The notes beneath the pieces are model-generated. The model saw nothing but the letters and a program-made list of their open reading frames with translations. It made no database searches and had not been told where the DNA came from. The position numbers were made by a program, and so were the translations under genes. DNA of 64,000 nucleotides from Pedobacter sp. HDW13 (GTDB taxonomy: Bacteria > Bacteroidota > Bacteroidia > Sphingobacteriales > Sphingobacteriaceae): NCBI RefSeq assembly GCF_011303555.1, contig NZ_CP049868.1:1116001-1180000 (forward strand). Direction: 5' to 3'. The stretch's first letter is position 1. Every line of letters starts with the position of its first letter. Positions 39,733 to 49,634 of the stretch are shown piece after piece.

Positions 39733-41145
39733 ATGTCAAAAACATTAGTAGAAAAAATTTGGGATGCTCACGTTGTAAAAAGTGAAGAAGGATTTCCTGA
39801 TATTTTATACATTGATACACACTTAATACACGAGGTAACTTCTCCGCAGGCATTTGATGGCTTGCGCAAAAGAGGATTGCCTGTTTTGCGTCCGAAACAA
39901 ACTGTAGCCACCGCCGATCATAACGTACCAACGTTAAATCAGTTGTTGCCGATAAAAGAAGAACTTTCGCGCTATCAGGTAGACATGCTTACCAAAAACT
40001 GTGCAGAATTTGGAGTAGAACTATATGGTTTAGGTCACCCTTTTCAAGGGATTGTTCACGTTATCGGTCCCGAACTAGGCATTACCTTACCTGGCAAAAC
40101 CATGGTTTGCGGCGATAGCCATACCTCTACACATGGTGCTTTCGGTGCCATTGCGTTTGGCATTGGTACTTCGCAGGTGGAGCAGGTTTTTGCTACGCAA
40201 TGTTTATTGCAATCGAAACCTAAAACCATGAAAATTGAGGTTAATGGCGAGCTTGCAAAAGGTGTTGGTGCAAAAGACATTATCTTATACATTATAGCCA
40301 AAATCTCTGCAGCTGGTGGTACAGGTTATTTTATTGAATATGCAGGTTCGGCAATTGAAGCTTTAAGCATGGAAGCCCGCATGACGATCTGTAACATGAG
40401 TATCGAAATGGGTGCACGTGGTGGTTTAATTGCTCCTGATCAAATTACTTTCGACTACATTAAAGGACGCGAGTTTGCTCCTGCAGGCGAAGAATGGGAT
40501 AAAGCTTTAGCTTACTGGAAAACATTATACAGTGATGCAGATGCGAAATTTGATAGTGTTTTAACTTTCGATGCTGCAGATATTGCCCCGATGATTACGT
40601 ATGGTACCAATCCGGGAATGGGAATGGGTATTCAGGAACATATTCCTGCAACCGCAGCGCAACCAGAAACTGAAAAAGTATCATACAAAAAAGCCTTAGA
40701 TTATATGGGTTTTGACGATGATTCAGCTCTAATTGGTAAACCAATCGATTATGTTTTCATCGGAAGTTGTACCAATTCACGTATCGAAGATTTGCGCGAA
40801 GTAGCCAATTTTGTAAAAGACAAACACAAAGCAGATAACGTTACCGTTTGGATTGTTCCGGGTTCGAAACAAGTAGAACAGCAAGCTAAAAACGAAGGTT
40901 TGGATAAAATTTTCGAAGCTGCAGGTTTCCAGTTACGCGAGCCAGGTTGTAGCGCCTGCTTAGGGATGAACGAAGATAAAATTCCTGCTGGTAAATATTG
41001 TGTGTCTACATCGAACAGAAACTTTGAAGGCAGACAGGGACAAAATGCCCGTACTTTATTGGCAAGTCCTTTAACTGCTGCAGCTGCTGCTGTTACCGGA
41101 AAAATTACTGACGTAAGAGAGCTGCTCGAAAAGGCAGAAGGTTAA
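39733..41145 (+). CDS. leuC: 3-isopropylmalate dehydratase large subunit
   Basis: A 470-residue aconitase-superfamily subunit. Fe-S ligands are in [12 protein letters not shown] and [32 protein letters not shown] and [11 protein letters not shown] are typical signature stretches. With LeuD it isomerises 2-isopropylmalate in leucine synthesis. Its stop codon (41143-41145) lies inside the AGAAGGT-type repeat. The length is typical. Confidence 0.97.
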   Translation: MSKTLVEKIWDAHVVKSEEGFPDILYIDTHLIHEVTSPQAFDGLRKRGLPVLRPKQTVATADHNVPTLNQLLPIKEELSRYQVDMLTKNCAEFGVELYGLGHPFQGIVHVIGPELGITLPGKTMVCGDSHTSTHGAFGAIAFGIGTSQVEQVFATQCLLQSKPKTMKIEVNGELAKGVGAKDIILYIIAKISAAGGTGYFIEYAGSAIEALSMEARMTICNMSIEMGARGGLIAPDQITFDYIKGREFAPAGEEWDKALAYWKTLYSDADAKFDSVLTFDAADIAPMITYGTNPGMGMGIQEHIPATAAQPETEKVSYKKALDYMGFDDDSALIGKPIDYVFIGSCTNSRIEDLREVANFVKDKHKADNVTVWIVPGSKQVEQQAKNEGLDKIFEAAGFQLREPGCSACLGMNEDKIPAGKYCVSTSNRNFEGRQGQNARTLLASPLTAAAAAVTGKITDVRELLEKAEG

Positions 41146-41162
41146 AAGGTAGAAGGTTTAGG
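41131..41162. repeat. AGAAGGT-family short repeat
   Basis: AAGGCAGAAGGTTAAAAGGT followed by AGAAGGTTTAGG. It contains the leuC stop codon. Similar copies abut the next two genes and fill the hemB-hemL spacer. Confidence 0.65.
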
Positions 41163-41182
41163 ACTAAAACCCATAGTCAAAA

Positions 41183-41228
41183 TTGTCATTGCTAAGCACG
41201 AAGCAATCTTAATGCAGTAGCAATGGCG
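41183..41228. repeat. palindromic intergenic repeat (GTCATTGC...GCAATGGC)
   Basis: Begins TTGTCATTGCTAAGCACGAA and ends GTAGCAATGGCGA, so the ends are inverted copies. Same family as 46907-46993. Located between leuC and the monooxygenase gene. Confidence 0.7.
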
Positions 41229-41241
41229 AAAAAATTAAATT

Positions 41242-41535
41242 ATGATTTTAGAAGTTGCCATATTAAATGTAAAGCCAGGTTTATCGGCCGATTTTGAAAA
41301 AGCCTTTAACCTGGCCGAAAAAATAATCAGTGCAATGAAAGGCTATATTTCGCACCAACTTAAAAAATGTGTTGAAGTAGCCGATAAATACATCCTGCTG
41401 GTGAACTGGGAAACGCTCGAAGACCATACAGCAGGTTTTAGAGGCTCGGCAGCTTATCAGGATTGGAAAAAGTTATTGCATCATTTTTATGATCCTTTTC
41501 CAACAGTTGAGCATTATTTAGAGATAGAAGGCTGA
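41242..41535 (+). CDS. antibiotic biosynthesis monooxygenase (ABM) family protein
   Basis: A 97-residue ferredoxin-like protein: LEVAILNVKPGLSADFEKAF, then KYILLVNWETLEDHTAGFRGS and YQDWKKLLHHFYDP. The ABM family includes cofactor-less monooxygenases and heme-degrading IsdG-type enzymes. The exact activity cannot be read here. It lies between leuC and a methyltransferase gene in the leu operon. Its stop is embedded in an AGAAGGT-type repeat. Confidence 0.82.
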   Translation: MILEVAILNVKPGLSADFEKAFNLAEKIISAMKGYISHQLKKCVEVADKYILLVNWETLEDHTAGFRGSAAYQDWKKLLHHFYDPFPTVEHYLEIEG

Positions 41536-41557
41536 AGGTTAAAAAGGTAGAAGGTTA
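41527..41557. repeat. AGAAGGT-family short repeat
   Basis: AGAAGGCTGAAGGTT, then AAAAAGGTAGAAGGTTAAG, overlapping the stop of the ABM gene. A related AAAAGGTAGAAGGTG lies at 42409-42423, overlapping the stop of the next gene. Confidence 0.65.
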
Positions 41558-41655
41558 AGTCCACGACTATAAAACTCAAACCGTTTATATATGTCTATGG
41601 GGTTAAAATTAAAAAAGTCTTAGGTATCTAAGGTGGTAAAATAAAAGAAGTAGTT

Positions 41656-42417
41656 ATGCCAGAAATAGTTTGGGATGCAACATTATACGATAAGCAGCAT
41701 CACTTCGTATCAGATTACGGAGCAGATGTTTTGCAATGGCTGGCGCCGAAAGCCGACGAACATATTTTAGATGTAGGTTGTGGCACAGGTCAGCTGGCGG
41801 CACAAATTGCAGCAAGTGGAGCACTGGTTCTGGGAACCGATGCGTCTGCCGATATGGTAGCCAATGCAAAAGCAGCGTATCCCAACCTGAGCTTCGAAGT
41901 GGTAGATGGAGCAAGCCTTCCCTATCAGGAAAACTTCGATGCAGTTTTTAGCAACGCTACTTTCCACTGGATTGAAAACCAGCAAGCCTTAACCGACGGC
42001 TTATTTAAAAGTTTAAAACCTGGCGGAAGGCTGGTAGCCGAATTTGGAGGTAAAGGAAATGTGAAAAGCATTACCGATGCCATCGCTGCTGCCGCCAGTC
42101 AGCTGGGGTTTACGGATCAGGTGGTAACCGATTTCTGGTACTTTCCATCCGTTAGTACCTATGCGAGCCTGCTCGAATCGAAAGGTTTCGAAGTAGAACA
42201 AGTTTGGTTGTTCGATAGGCCAACAAAACTAATCGGCGAAGCAGGCATGTACATTTGGATTAACCAGTTTGCCCAACATGCATTTAAAAATTTAGACGAA
42301 GCGCAGGCCGAAGCAATCAAAAACCTGGCAGTTGAAATCCTGAAACCCGATTACTTTATTAACGGAGAATGGATAGCCGACTACAGGAGAATAAGAGTTA
42401 AAGCCCTCAAAAGGTAG
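41656..42417 (+). CDS. class I SAM-dependent methyltransferase
   Basis: A 253-residue protein with motif I HILDVGCGTGQLAAQIA near residue 35 and LGTDASADMVANAKAAYPN next. SFEVVDGASLPYQENFDAVF and PGGRLVAEFGGKGN complete the AdoMet-binding fold. It resembles trans-aconitate-methyltransferase-like proteins, but the substrate is unknown. It is part of the leu operon by position between the ABM gene and leuD. A role in handling a side product is only a guess. Confidence 0.85.
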   Translation: MPEIVWDATLYDKQHHFVSDYGADVLQWLAPKADEHILDVGCGTGQLAAQIAASGALVLGTDASADMVANAKAAYPNLSFEVVDGASLPYQENFDAVFSNATFHWIENQQALTDGLFKSLKPGGRLVAEFGGKGNVKSITDAIAAAASQLGFTDQVVTDFWYFPSVSTYASLLESKGFEVEQVWLFDRPTKLIGEAGMYIWINQFAQHAFKNLDEAQAEAIKNLAVEILKPDYFINGEWIADYRRIRVKALKR

Positions 42418-42518
42418 AAGGTGATAATGCATAAAGCTTAACATCCAAATAAAAAATAAAACAATGGATGATGACCGGCAATCGGTGTAATCATTAAATC
42501 AGTGAAATCACGTTAAAA

Positions 42519-43103
42519 ATGAAAAAGTTCACAAAATTGACATCGGCAGTAGTGCCATTAAACATAGAAAATATAGATACCGACCAGATTATTCCGGCAA
42601 GGTTTCTAAAAGCCACCACACGCGAGGGATTTGGCGAAAACCTGTTCCGCGATTGGCGTTATAATGGCGACAATACACCAAAGCCCGAATTTGTATTGAA
42701 CAACCCAACCTATAGCGGCCGCGTTTTAGTTGCCGGTAAAAACTTTGGTTGTGGCAGTAGCCGCGAACATGCTGCATGGGCTATTCAAGACGCAGGTTTT
42801 GATGCCGTTATCAGCAGTTTCTTTGCCGATATTTTTAAAGGGAATGCCTTAAATAATGGTTTATTGCCTATTCAGGTAAGCGACGATTTTCTGGCACAAA
42901 TCTTCAAATCGGTTGATGCTAACGCACAATCAGCATTGGAAGTAGATTTGGAAAACCAAACCGTTACCATTGTAGAAAATGGTGCACAGGAATCTTTCGA
43001 AATCAATCCATATAAAAAATCGTGCTTAATAAACGGTTACGATGATATCGACTTCATCCTGGCTCAAAAACAACTAATCGAAGAATTCGAACAGGCAAGA
43101 TAA
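42519..43103 (+). CDS. leuD: 3-isopropylmalate dehydratase small subunit
   Basis: A 194-residue swivel-domain subunit. [20 protein letters not shown] and the active-site [19 protein letters not shown] are both present. It acts with LeuC. The stop codon shares its final A with the ATG of the ABC ATPase gene (ATAATG), so the two are translationally coupled. The length is typical. Confidence 0.97.
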   Translation: MKKFTKLTSAVVPLNIENIDTDQIIPARFLKATTREGFGENLFRDWRYNGDNTPKPEFVLNNPTYSGRVLVAGKNFGCGSSREHAAWAIQDAGFDAVISSFFADIFKGNALNNGLLPIQVSDDFLAQIFKSVDANAQSALEVDLENQTVTIVENGAQESFEINPYKKSCLINGYDDIDFILAQKQLIEEFEQAR

Positions 43104-44572
43104 TGTTTAAACCATTTGTCCACATTCAGCAGCTCAACCTGGCGTACCGCAACAAAGCGGTGCTTAAGGAATTGTATTGGGTAATAAATGTTGGCGAAAA
43201 TTGGGTTTTGTGGGGCGAAAGCGGTAGTGGAAAAACTACTTTAGCAAAGGCTATTGCTGGCATAAATGCCACACAGGGCAGTATCGAAATTGATTTCGAC
43301 CCGCAAAGTAAATTACCTGCCGAGGTTTTATTTGTTGATAGCTGGTATCAGTTTAAAAACCTTGAAGGCGTTGCCAACTTTTATTATCAGCAGCGTTATA
43401 CCAGCCAGCAGGCTAAAGATACTTTAACCGTGCATGCCGAACTGGTACATTTTGGAAAAGAAAAAGGCCTTCACTTTGATCGTGTTGAACTGATTTTAGA
43501 AGCCCTTGGTTTTTCTACTTTTGCCAGCTCTCAGTTAATCGAGTTATCAAGTGGCGAGCACAAAAAATTACAGCTGGTTAAAGCTTTGTGGTTAAAGCCG
43601 CAGTTACTGATTATCGATCAACCTTATACAGGTTTAGATACCGCTTCGCGTAAAAACCTGAATATCCTACTCGATCAAATTACTGATGAGGGGGTACAAT
43701 TGATTTTAATCAGTAATGATCAGGAGTTGCCATCGTGCATTCACCGTTATGCTGAAATTAAAAACGGGCAAATTGTAACTTCGTATACCAGAGATAACAC
43801 TGCAGCGACTTTTGAAGTGCATAACAGGGAAATTCCTGTCTTTTTAAAAGAGTCGCCGGTTTATTCGTCCGATAATATCGTTAAAATGGTTAATGTGAAC
43901 ATCAGCTATAGCGAAAAACAGGTGCTTAAAAACATCAATTGGGAAGTTAAGGCTGGTGAAAAATGGCTTTTACAAGGCCACAATGGCTCAGGTAAATCTA
44001 CCTTGTTAAGTCTCGTAAATGGCGATCATCCACAATCGTACGCGAACGAACTTTATCTGTTTGGCAACCGTCGCGGAAGTGGCGAAAGTATTTGGGATAT
44101 TAAGCAGCACATTGGGCTGATATCACCAGAATTTCATTGGTATTTCGATGCCACTGCAAGCGTTTGGCAAAGTATTGCTTCGGGCTTTTACGATACCGTA
44201 GGGCTTTTTCAGCAATTGCCTTATACCAAAAGCAGCCAGGTTGATGAACTGGTTGAATATTTTGGTTTAACTGAAAATAAAAATGAGCTGCTCACCTCAC
44301 TTCCGTTGGGTAAGCAGCGACTGGTTTTACTGGCCAGAACCATCATCAAAAATCCCGAATTGTTAATTCTGGATGAACCGTGTCAGGGCTTAGACCTGCA
44401 GCAAACACAGCGTTTTAACCAGCTGGTTGACGAACTGTGTAGCAACGGCATGACCGTAATTTATGTTGGCCATTTTGAATCGCAGCTGCCAACCTGCCTT
44501 GAAAAAAGAATATTATTAGAAAAAGGCGAAGTAAAAGTCGTCGAAAGTTTAAATATAGAAATATTGAGCTAG
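43103..44572 (+). CDS. duplicated ABC ATPase (ModF/PhrA-like), between leuD and leuB
   Basis: A 489-residue protein with two nucleotide-binding domains and no membrane segment. NBD1 has Walker A GESGSGKTT, signature LSSGEHKKL and Walker B LLIIDQP, where Gln stands in place of the catalytic Glu. NBD2 has GHNGSGKST, a degenerate signature (LTSLPLGKQRL) and a complete LLILDEP. It is the ModF-like arrangement found without a permease. The function is unknown. It overlaps leuD by one base and precedes leuB, so it is coexpressed with leucine synthesis. Confidence 0.85.
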   Translation: MFKPFVHIQQLNLAYRNKAVLKELYWVINVGENWVLWGESGSGKTTLAKAIAGINATQGSIEIDFDPQSKLPAEVLFVDSWYQFKNLEGVANFYYQQRYTSQQAKDTLTVHAELVHFGKEKGLHFDRVELILEALGFSTFASSQLIELSSGEHKKLQLVKALWLKPQLLIIDQPYTGLDTASRKNLNILLDQITDEGVQLILISNDQELPSCIHRYAEIKNGQIVTSYTRDNTAATFEVHNREIPVFLKESPVYSSDNIVKMVNVNISYSEKQVLKNINWEVKAGEKWLLQGHNGSGKSTLLSLVNGDHPQSYANELYLFGNRRGSGESIWDIKQHIGLISPEFHWYFDATASVWQSIASGFYDTVGLFQQLPYTKSSQVDELVEYFGLTENKNELLTSLPLGKQRLVLLARTIIKNPELLILDEPCQGLDLQQTQRFNQLVDELCSNGMTVIYVGHFESQLPTCLEKRILLEKGEVKVVESLNIEILS

Positions 44573-44635
44573 GCCGCAGATTTACAGGATAGTTTTAAAT
44601 CCATCAAATCATGGCCGAGCATAGGAGAATTTAAC

Positions 44636-45727
44636 ATGAAGAAGAACATTTTAGTAATACCTGGAGACGGTATTGGCCCGGAAGTCACCACCTGGGGAAA
44701 AGCAGCATTAGAAAAAATTGCAGAAATTTTTGGTCATGATTTTGTTTTTGAAGAAGCTTTAATGGGCCATGCGGCTATTGAAGTAACCGGCGAGCCTTTG
44801 CCGGATGAAACTTTAGAAAAAGCAAGACAAAGTGATGCCATTTTATTTGGTGCCATTGGCCATGCCAAATACGATAACGACCCAAGTTTAAAAGTTAGGC
44901 CTGAACAAGGTTTATTAAAAATCCGCAAAGAACTGGGTTTATTTGCCAATCTCCGTCCGATATTACTATTCGATGAGCTTCTTCAGGCATCAAGCATTAA
45001 ACCTGAAATTTTAAGGGGAACCGATATTTTGTTTTTCCGTGAATTAACAGGTGATGTATATTTTGGAGAGAAAACACGTTCAGAAGACAGAAACACTGCT
45101 TCTGATTTAATGATTTACCACCGTTACGAAGTAGAGCGTATTGCGCATAAAGCTTACCAGGCCGCACAACAGCGTAATAAAAGATTATGTTCAGTAGATA
45201 AAGCCAACGTTTTAGAAAGCTCTCGCCTGTGGCGCGAAACGGTTCAGGAAATTGCCAAACAATACCCTGATGTAGAAACTGAGCACATGTTTATTGATAA
45301 TGCAGCCATGCAGTTAATTAAAAACCCTAAAAAGTTCGACGTGGTGTTAACCGCCAACTTATTTGGGGATATTTTAACTGATGAGGCTTCGCAAATTGCA
45401 GGTTCAATGGGTATGCTGGCTTCGGCTTCGGTTGGCGAAAGCACTGGTTTCTTTGAGCCAATACACGGTTCGGCTCACGATATTGCAGGTAAAGATGTGG
45501 CTAACCCGCTTGCTTCTATCCTATCGGCAGCCTTAATGCTCGAAATTGGTTTCGGACTTAAAGAGGAAGCGAAACTATTGGTTGATACCATTGACCAGGT
45601 ATTGAAAGAAGGTTTCAGAACACATGATATAGCCGACCAAACTACCAACCGTTTTAAAGTGTTAGGCACAGCCGAAATGGGTAAATTGGTATTGAAATTC
45701 TTATCACAAAAATTAATCACATCCTAA
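44636..45727 (+). CDS. leuB: 3-isopropylmalate dehydrogenase
   Basis: A 363-residue NAD-dependent enzyme of the isocitrate dehydrogenase superfamily: [18 protein letters not shown] at the N-terminus, [13 protein letters not shown] in the middle, and the metal-binding [20 protein letters not shown] near residue 240. It makes 2-ketoisocaproate, which IlvE aminates to Leu. Length and motifs are standard. It is followed by leuA 10 bases on. Confidence 0.97.
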   Translation: MKKNILVIPGDGIGPEVTTWGKAALEKIAEIFGHDFVFEEALMGHAAIEVTGEPLPDETLEKARQSDAILFGAIGHAKYDNDPSLKVRPEQGLLKIRKELGLFANLRPILLFDELLQASSIKPEILRGTDILFFRELTGDVYFGEKTRSEDRNTASDLMIYHRYEVERIAHKAYQAAQQRNKRLCSVDKANVLESSRLWRETVQEIAKQYPDVETEHMFIDNAAMQLIKNPKKFDVVLTANLFGDILTDEASQIAGSMGMLASASVGESTGFFEPIHGSAHDIAGKDVANPLASILSAALMLEIGFGLKEEAKLLVDTIDQVLKEGFRTHDIADQTTNRFKVLGTAEMGKLVLKFLSQKLITS

Positions 45728-45737
45728 ACCTAAGATT

Positions 45738-46898
45738 ATGATTCACGACCCGAACAAAGTTTATATTTTCGACACGACCTTACGTGACGGCGAGCAGGTT
45801 CCAGGCTGCCAGTTAGATACAAACCAAAAAGTAGAAATCGCTAAATCACTCGAACTTTTAGGCGTAGATGTAATTGAAGCTGGTTTTCCGGTATCAAGCC
45901 CAGGTGATTTCAATAGCGTTATCGAATTATCGAAAGCGGTTACTCATCCTATTATTTGCGCCTTAACCCGCGCCAATAAAAATGATATCGATGTGGCTGC
46001 CGATGCTTTACGTTATGCCAAAAGACCTCGTATCCACACTGGAATTGGTTCTTCTGATTTCCACATCAAACATAAATTTAACAGCACACGTGAGGATATT
46101 TTAGCCCGTGCAGTTGAAGCGGTAAAATATGCCAAAAAATATGTTGAAGATGTTGAGTTCTATGCAGAAGATGCCGGTCGTGCCGATATCGAATTTTTAG
46201 CCAAAATGGTTGAAGCGGTAATTGCTGCCGGTGCAACGGTAGTAAACATTCCCGATACCAACGGTTACTGCTTACCAGACCAATATGGTTCGAAAATCCT
46301 TTTCTTAAAGGAAAATGTAAAGAATATCGATAATGCCATTATTTCAGTTCACTGCCACAACGATTTAGGTTTAGCTACTGCTAACTCTATTGCCGGTTTA
46401 CAAAACGGTGCCCGCCAGGTAGAATGTACCATTAACGGTATTGGCGAACGCGCTGGTAATACTTCGATGGAAGAAGTGGTAATGATTTTAAAAACGCACA
46501 AAGTGTTGGGCTTAAACACCAGCATTGATGCTACTCAGTTTTACGATATTAGCCACAGTGTGAGAAACCAGATGAACATGCCGGTGCAGCCTAATAAAGC
46601 TATTGTTGGTGCCAATGCATTTTCGCACAGCTCGGGTATACACCAGGATGGTTTCTTGAAAAACCGCGAGAACTACGAAATTATTAAACCAGAAGATGTT
46701 GGTTTTCCTGATGCCACTATTGTATTAACTGCAAGAAGTGGTCGCCATGCCTTAAAACACCATTTAGAGCGTTTAGGCCATAAATTAGAAAAAGAACACC
46801 TTGATATTGTTTACAAACAGTTTTTAGTTTTAGCCGATAGCAAACAAGGCATTAACGATACTGATTTGAACCAATTGGTTGCTTTGCATTTAGCGTAG
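45738..46898 (+). CDS. leuA: 2-isopropylmalate synthase, catalytic part only
   Basis: A 386-residue HMGL-like synthase: [14 protein letters not shown] near the start, [19 protein letters not shown] with the metal His pair, and [14 protein letters not shown] later. It catalyses acetyl-CoA + 2-ketoisovalerate condensation. The C-terminal leucine-binding regulatory domain of the 510-residue E. coli enzyme is absent: the protein ends soon after the linker (LVALHLA). So direct leucine feedback through that domain is not expected. Related alternatives such as homocitrate synthase are less likely given the operon. Confidence 0.93.
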   Translation: MIHDPNKVYIFDTTLRDGEQVPGCQLDTNQKVEIAKSLELLGVDVIEAGFPVSSPGDFNSVIELSKAVTHPIICALTRANKNDIDVAADALRYAKRPRIHTGIGSSDFHIKHKFNSTREDILARAVEAVKYAKKYVEDVEFYAEDAGRADIEFLAKMVEAVIAAGATVVNIPDTNGYCLPDQYGSKILFLKENVKNIDNAIISVHCHNDLGLATANSIAGLQNGARQVECTINGIGERAGNTSMEEVVMILKTHKVLGLNTSIDATQFYDISHSVRNQMNMPVQPNKAIVGANAFSHSSGIHQDGFLKNRENYEIIKPEDVGFPDATIVLTARSGRHALKHHLERLGHKLEKEHLDIVYKQFLVLADSKQGINDTDLNQLVALHLA

Positions 46899-46906
46899 CA
46901 ATAACC

Positions 46907-46993
46907 CGTCATTGCGAGGTAAGAAGCAATCTTAAAGCGCTAGGATTTACTAACAGCTATAGTTTTAGGACTGCTTCGTACCTCGCAATGACG
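46907..46993. repeat. palindromic intergenic repeat (GTCATTGCGAGG family)
   Basis: Starts CGTCATTGCGAGGTAAG and ends GTACCTCGCAATGACG: perfectly inverted ends, with AAGCAATC and GACTGCTT between them. Located between leuA and ilvA. Confidence 0.88.
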
Positions 46994-47055
46994 AAAAGAA
47001 AAATATAAGAGAACAAGTTTTAATACTTGCCCCTCTAATACCTGATACTATAAAA

Positions 47056-48306
47056 ATGAATACTACAACACCACATACACTGGATTTTAAATCTGCAAAC
47101 GAAAGGCTCAAAGGCGTGGTAAAACGTACCCCACTTGAGTTTAATGCCGGACTTTCTTCTTACTACAATGCCAATATTTATTTAAAAAGGGAAGATTTGC
47201 AGATTGTGCGCTCCTATAAATTACGTGGTGCTTACAATAAAATCAGTTCGCTTCCTCAGGAATCGTTAATTAACGGAGTTGTTTGTGCCAGCGCTGGAAA
47301 CCATGCACAAGGTGTTGCCTACTCATGCAAAAAACTAGGCATTAAAGGTGTTATTTTTATGCCCGAAATTACCCCAAAGCAAAAAGTGAAACAAACTTAT
47401 ATGTTTGGTGGCGACAATGTAGAAGTGGTTTTGGTTGGCGATACTTTTGACGATTGCTTAAAAGAGGCTTTGGCTTACAGCGCAGCACATGCCGCTACTT
47501 TTATTCCGCCTTTTGATGATGAAAAAGTAATTGAAGGACAGGGAACTGTTGGTGTTGAAATTTTTGAAGATCTGCCAGATTTAGACATGGTAGTAATGCC
47601 TGTAGGTGGTGGTGGACTGGCTTCGGGCGTAAGCGCATACCTAAAAACAGTTAAACCCGATGTTAAACTGGTAGGTGTTGAGCCATTGGGTGCACCATCA
47701 ATGGTTACTGCTATGGAGCACGGCGGGCCTTTTACTTTAGATGAAATAGATCGTTTTGTAGATGGAGCTGCAGTAAAAAGAATTGGTCATATTACTTACG
47801 AATATTGCAAAGAACTGCTCGATCAGATGCATTTGATTCCCGAAGGGAAAATATGTACCACGATATTGAAACTTTATAACGAAGATGCCATTGTAGTTGA
47901 ACCTGCCGGTGCACTGTCTGTTGCGGCATTAGATCAGCTCAGAGAACAGATTGCAGGTAAAACGGTAGTTTGTATTGTGAGCGGTGGAAACAACGACATA
48001 GAACGTATGCAGGAGATTAAAGAGAAATCTTTACTTTTCGAAGGTTTGAAACACTATTTCATCGTTCGTTTTCCGCAAAGACCAGGTGCTTTAAAATTAT
48101 TTGTAAACGAGGTATTGGGTCCGCAGGATGATATTACCCGTTTCGAATTTATTAAAAAAACCAACAAAGAAAATGGTCCGGCGCTGGTAGGCATTGAGCT
48201 TTCTAACAAAAACGATTATGCGAGTTTACTACAACGCATGAAAGATTTTAAATTTGAAATCATTGAGCTGAATCAGGATCAGACCCTGTTTGAGTATTTG
48301 GTTTAA
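47056..48306 (+). CDS. ilvA: threonine dehydratase
   Basis: A 416-residue PLP enzyme converting Thr to 2-ketobutyrate, the Ile precursor. The cofactor Lys is in VRSYKLRGAYNKI; the glycine loop is MPVGGGGLASGVSAY. The C-terminal ACT-like regulatory region (KHYFIVRFPQRPGALKLFV, about 335-416) contains one ACT motif, shorter than the two in the E. coli enzyme. A catabolic enzyme would usually be shorter, so this is the biosynthetic form. It is last of the core pathway genes here, with a palindromic spacer 5' of it. Confidence 0.95.
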   Translation: MNTTTPHTLDFKSANERLKGVVKRTPLEFNAGLSSYYNANIYLKREDLQIVRSYKLRGAYNKISSLPQESLINGVVCASAGNHAQGVAYSCKKLGIKGVIFMPEITPKQKVKQTYMFGGDNVEVVLVGDTFDDCLKEALAYSAAHAATFIPPFDDEKVIEGQGTVGVEIFEDLPDLDMVVMPVGGGGLASGVSAYLKTVKPDVKLVGVEPLGAPSMVTAMEHGGPFTLDEIDRFVDGAAVKRIGHITYEYCKELLDQMHLIPEGKICTTILKLYNEDAIVVEPAGALSVAALDQLREQIAGKTVVCIVSGGNNDIERMQEIKEKSLLFEGLKHYFIVRFPQRPGALKLFVNEVLGPQDDITRFEFIKKTNKENGPALVGIELSNKNDYASLLQRMKDFKFEIIELNQDQTLFEYLV

Positions 48307-48357
48307 GATTTAACCGCAAAGGGCGCAAAGTTTATCGCAGAGAACACCAAGCCAAGC

Positions 48358-48443
48358 CGTCATTTCGAGCGGAGTGCAACGAAGTCGAGAAATCTATCTT
48401 GAGATAGATCTCTCCATTCCGCTACGCTTCAATCGAGATGACG
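48358..48443. repeat. palindromic intergenic repeat (CGTCATTTCGAG family)
   Basis: Reads CGTCATTTCGAGCGGAGTG ... CAATCGAGATGACG with inverted ends and an inner hairpin ATCTATCTTGAGATAGAT. Located between ilvA and the cupin gene. The upstream extension of the cupin frame is translated from this repeat, which is why I reject it. Confidence 0.88.
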
Positions 48444-48472
48444 TTTTCTCTACAACAGCACTTAATAATAAA

Positions 48473-48820
48473 ATGAACTTCAAAGACTTAACCAACAAAG
48501 CATTAATTTCTGACAGCGATATTGATTGGGAAGATTTAGGCGCTGGTCTTAAACGCAAAATTATGGCTTACGATGAGCACTTGATGCTGGTTAAGGTAGC
48601 TTTTGAACAAGGAGCCATCGGATCTGTACACAACCACCCTCACCTGCAAATGAGTTATGTAGCTAAGGGAAGTTTTGAAGTAAGTATGGGCGAGGATAAA
48701 AAAATCCTAAACGAAGGCGATGTTTTCTTTGCACCAAGTAATGTATTCCATGGGGTGGTTTGCCTCGAAGCAGGACTATTGATTGATATCTTTAACCCAC
48801 ACCGGGAGGATTTTCTGTAG
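48473..48820 (+). CDS. small cupin-domain protein
   Basis: A 115-residue single-domain cupin. HNHPHLQMSYVAKGSFEVSM gives the metal-binding motif 1, and LNEGDVFFAPSNVFHGVVCL gives motif 2. Such proteins bind a metal or sugar and include dioxygenases and isomerases; no specific role can be assigned. I start at the ATG at 48473 (MNFKDLTNK). The longer frame from 48374 lies in a palindromic repeat. Confidence 0.82.
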   Translation: MNFKDLTNKALISDSDIDWEDLGAGLKRKIMAYDEHLMLVKVAFEQGAIGSVHNHPHLQMSYVAKGSFEVSMGEDKKILNEGDVFFAPSNVFHGVVCLEAGLLIDIFNPHREDFL

Positions 48821-48850
48821 CAAAAGTCCGTAGCCCAAAGTAAAATTTAT

Positions 48851-48914
48851 CGTCTTGCTGAACTTGTTTCAGCACCTCTTAACATAGAGACCCTGAAATA
48901 AATTCAGGGTGACG
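48851..48914. repeat. palindromic repeat (TTGCTGAACTTGTTTCAGCA / CCCTGAA...TTCAGGGTGACG)
   Basis: Two hairpins in tandem: a TGCTGAACTTGTTTCAGCA arm pair and CCCTGAAATAAATTCAGGG. Located between two convergent genes (cupin and DUF4230). Same family as 55723-55794 and 56875-56940. Confidence 0.85.
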
Positions 48915-48937
48915 CTATTTGGAAATTACCTTTTAGT

Positions 48938-49498
48938 TCACTCAAAAGTCAACCTCACATTTTTATATCCTAAACCTTCAATAATCGGTTTCAATACATT
49001 GGCAGCATTGGTTTTCGTTTGGATTAAAATGTTCGACTTTTTCACTTCAGCAGCTACCTGCCTTTCGGCTGCTTTATAGGCTTCATCTACCAGATCGGCT
49101 TCTCTGAAGAAAGCCATTTTGGTATCGTACACCCGTGAATTTTTATGATCAATTTTTACATAACAGATTTCGGGCTGTGGTAAATTTACTACAGCTGTAT
49201 CGGCATCAATACGGATATCTTCGCGGGTAATTTTAGTTAAATCGATACAACCAACTGCTTCGGCCTTAACAATGAGCAAAACACTGGCTTCAGGCAAAAA
49301 GTCTGTCTTGTTTTTATGTTCTAAAACGTCACTAATTTGGTACCTAACCAGCTCCAGTTTACCTATAGCTTCAATTTTCTCGACCAGGAGCTGATGTTTA
49401 CTTTCCACAGTGGTACTGATGCTGAACTTTTTAGCGATAAATAAATAGCCTGCAATCAGGAGGATTAACCAAGGCAAGAGGCGAATAAAGAGCTTCAT
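48938..49498 (-). CDS. DUF4230 domain-containing membrane protein
   Basis: A 186-residue protein with one N-terminal membrane helix (residues 2-22) and an extracytoplasmic DUF4230 domain. Typical pieces are STTVESKHQLLVEKIEAIGK, LPEASVLLIVKAEAVGCIDL and VNLPQPEI. The function is unknown. The start is the ATG at 49496-49498 (MKLFIRLLPW). The frame is open to 49549, but those codons show no conserved features. Confidence 0.8.
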   Translation of the reverse strand: MKLFIRLLPWLILLIAGYLFIAKKFSISTTVESKHQLLVEKIEAIGKLELVRYQISDVLEHKNKTDFLPEASVLLIVKAEAVGCIDLTKITREDIRIDADTAVVNLPQPEICYVKIDHKNSRVYDTKMAFFREADLVDEAYKAAERQVAAEVKKSNILIQTKTNAANVLKPIIEGLGYKNVRLTFE

Positions 49499-49634
49499 AT
49501 TATTTAAAAAACGGAAATTTAACAATTGTTTACCAGCCTCACTGTACAATAATTAATCCATAAATAGCGTCTTGCATTTTTTGGCAGAAGATTTGTAATA
49601 TGAAAACCACACACACAAATAAAAACTAATCAAC

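Noticed and set aside
48374..48472. N-terminal extension of the cupin protein
   Set aside because: It is translated from a palindromic intergenic repeat. The ATG at 48473 is the likely start.
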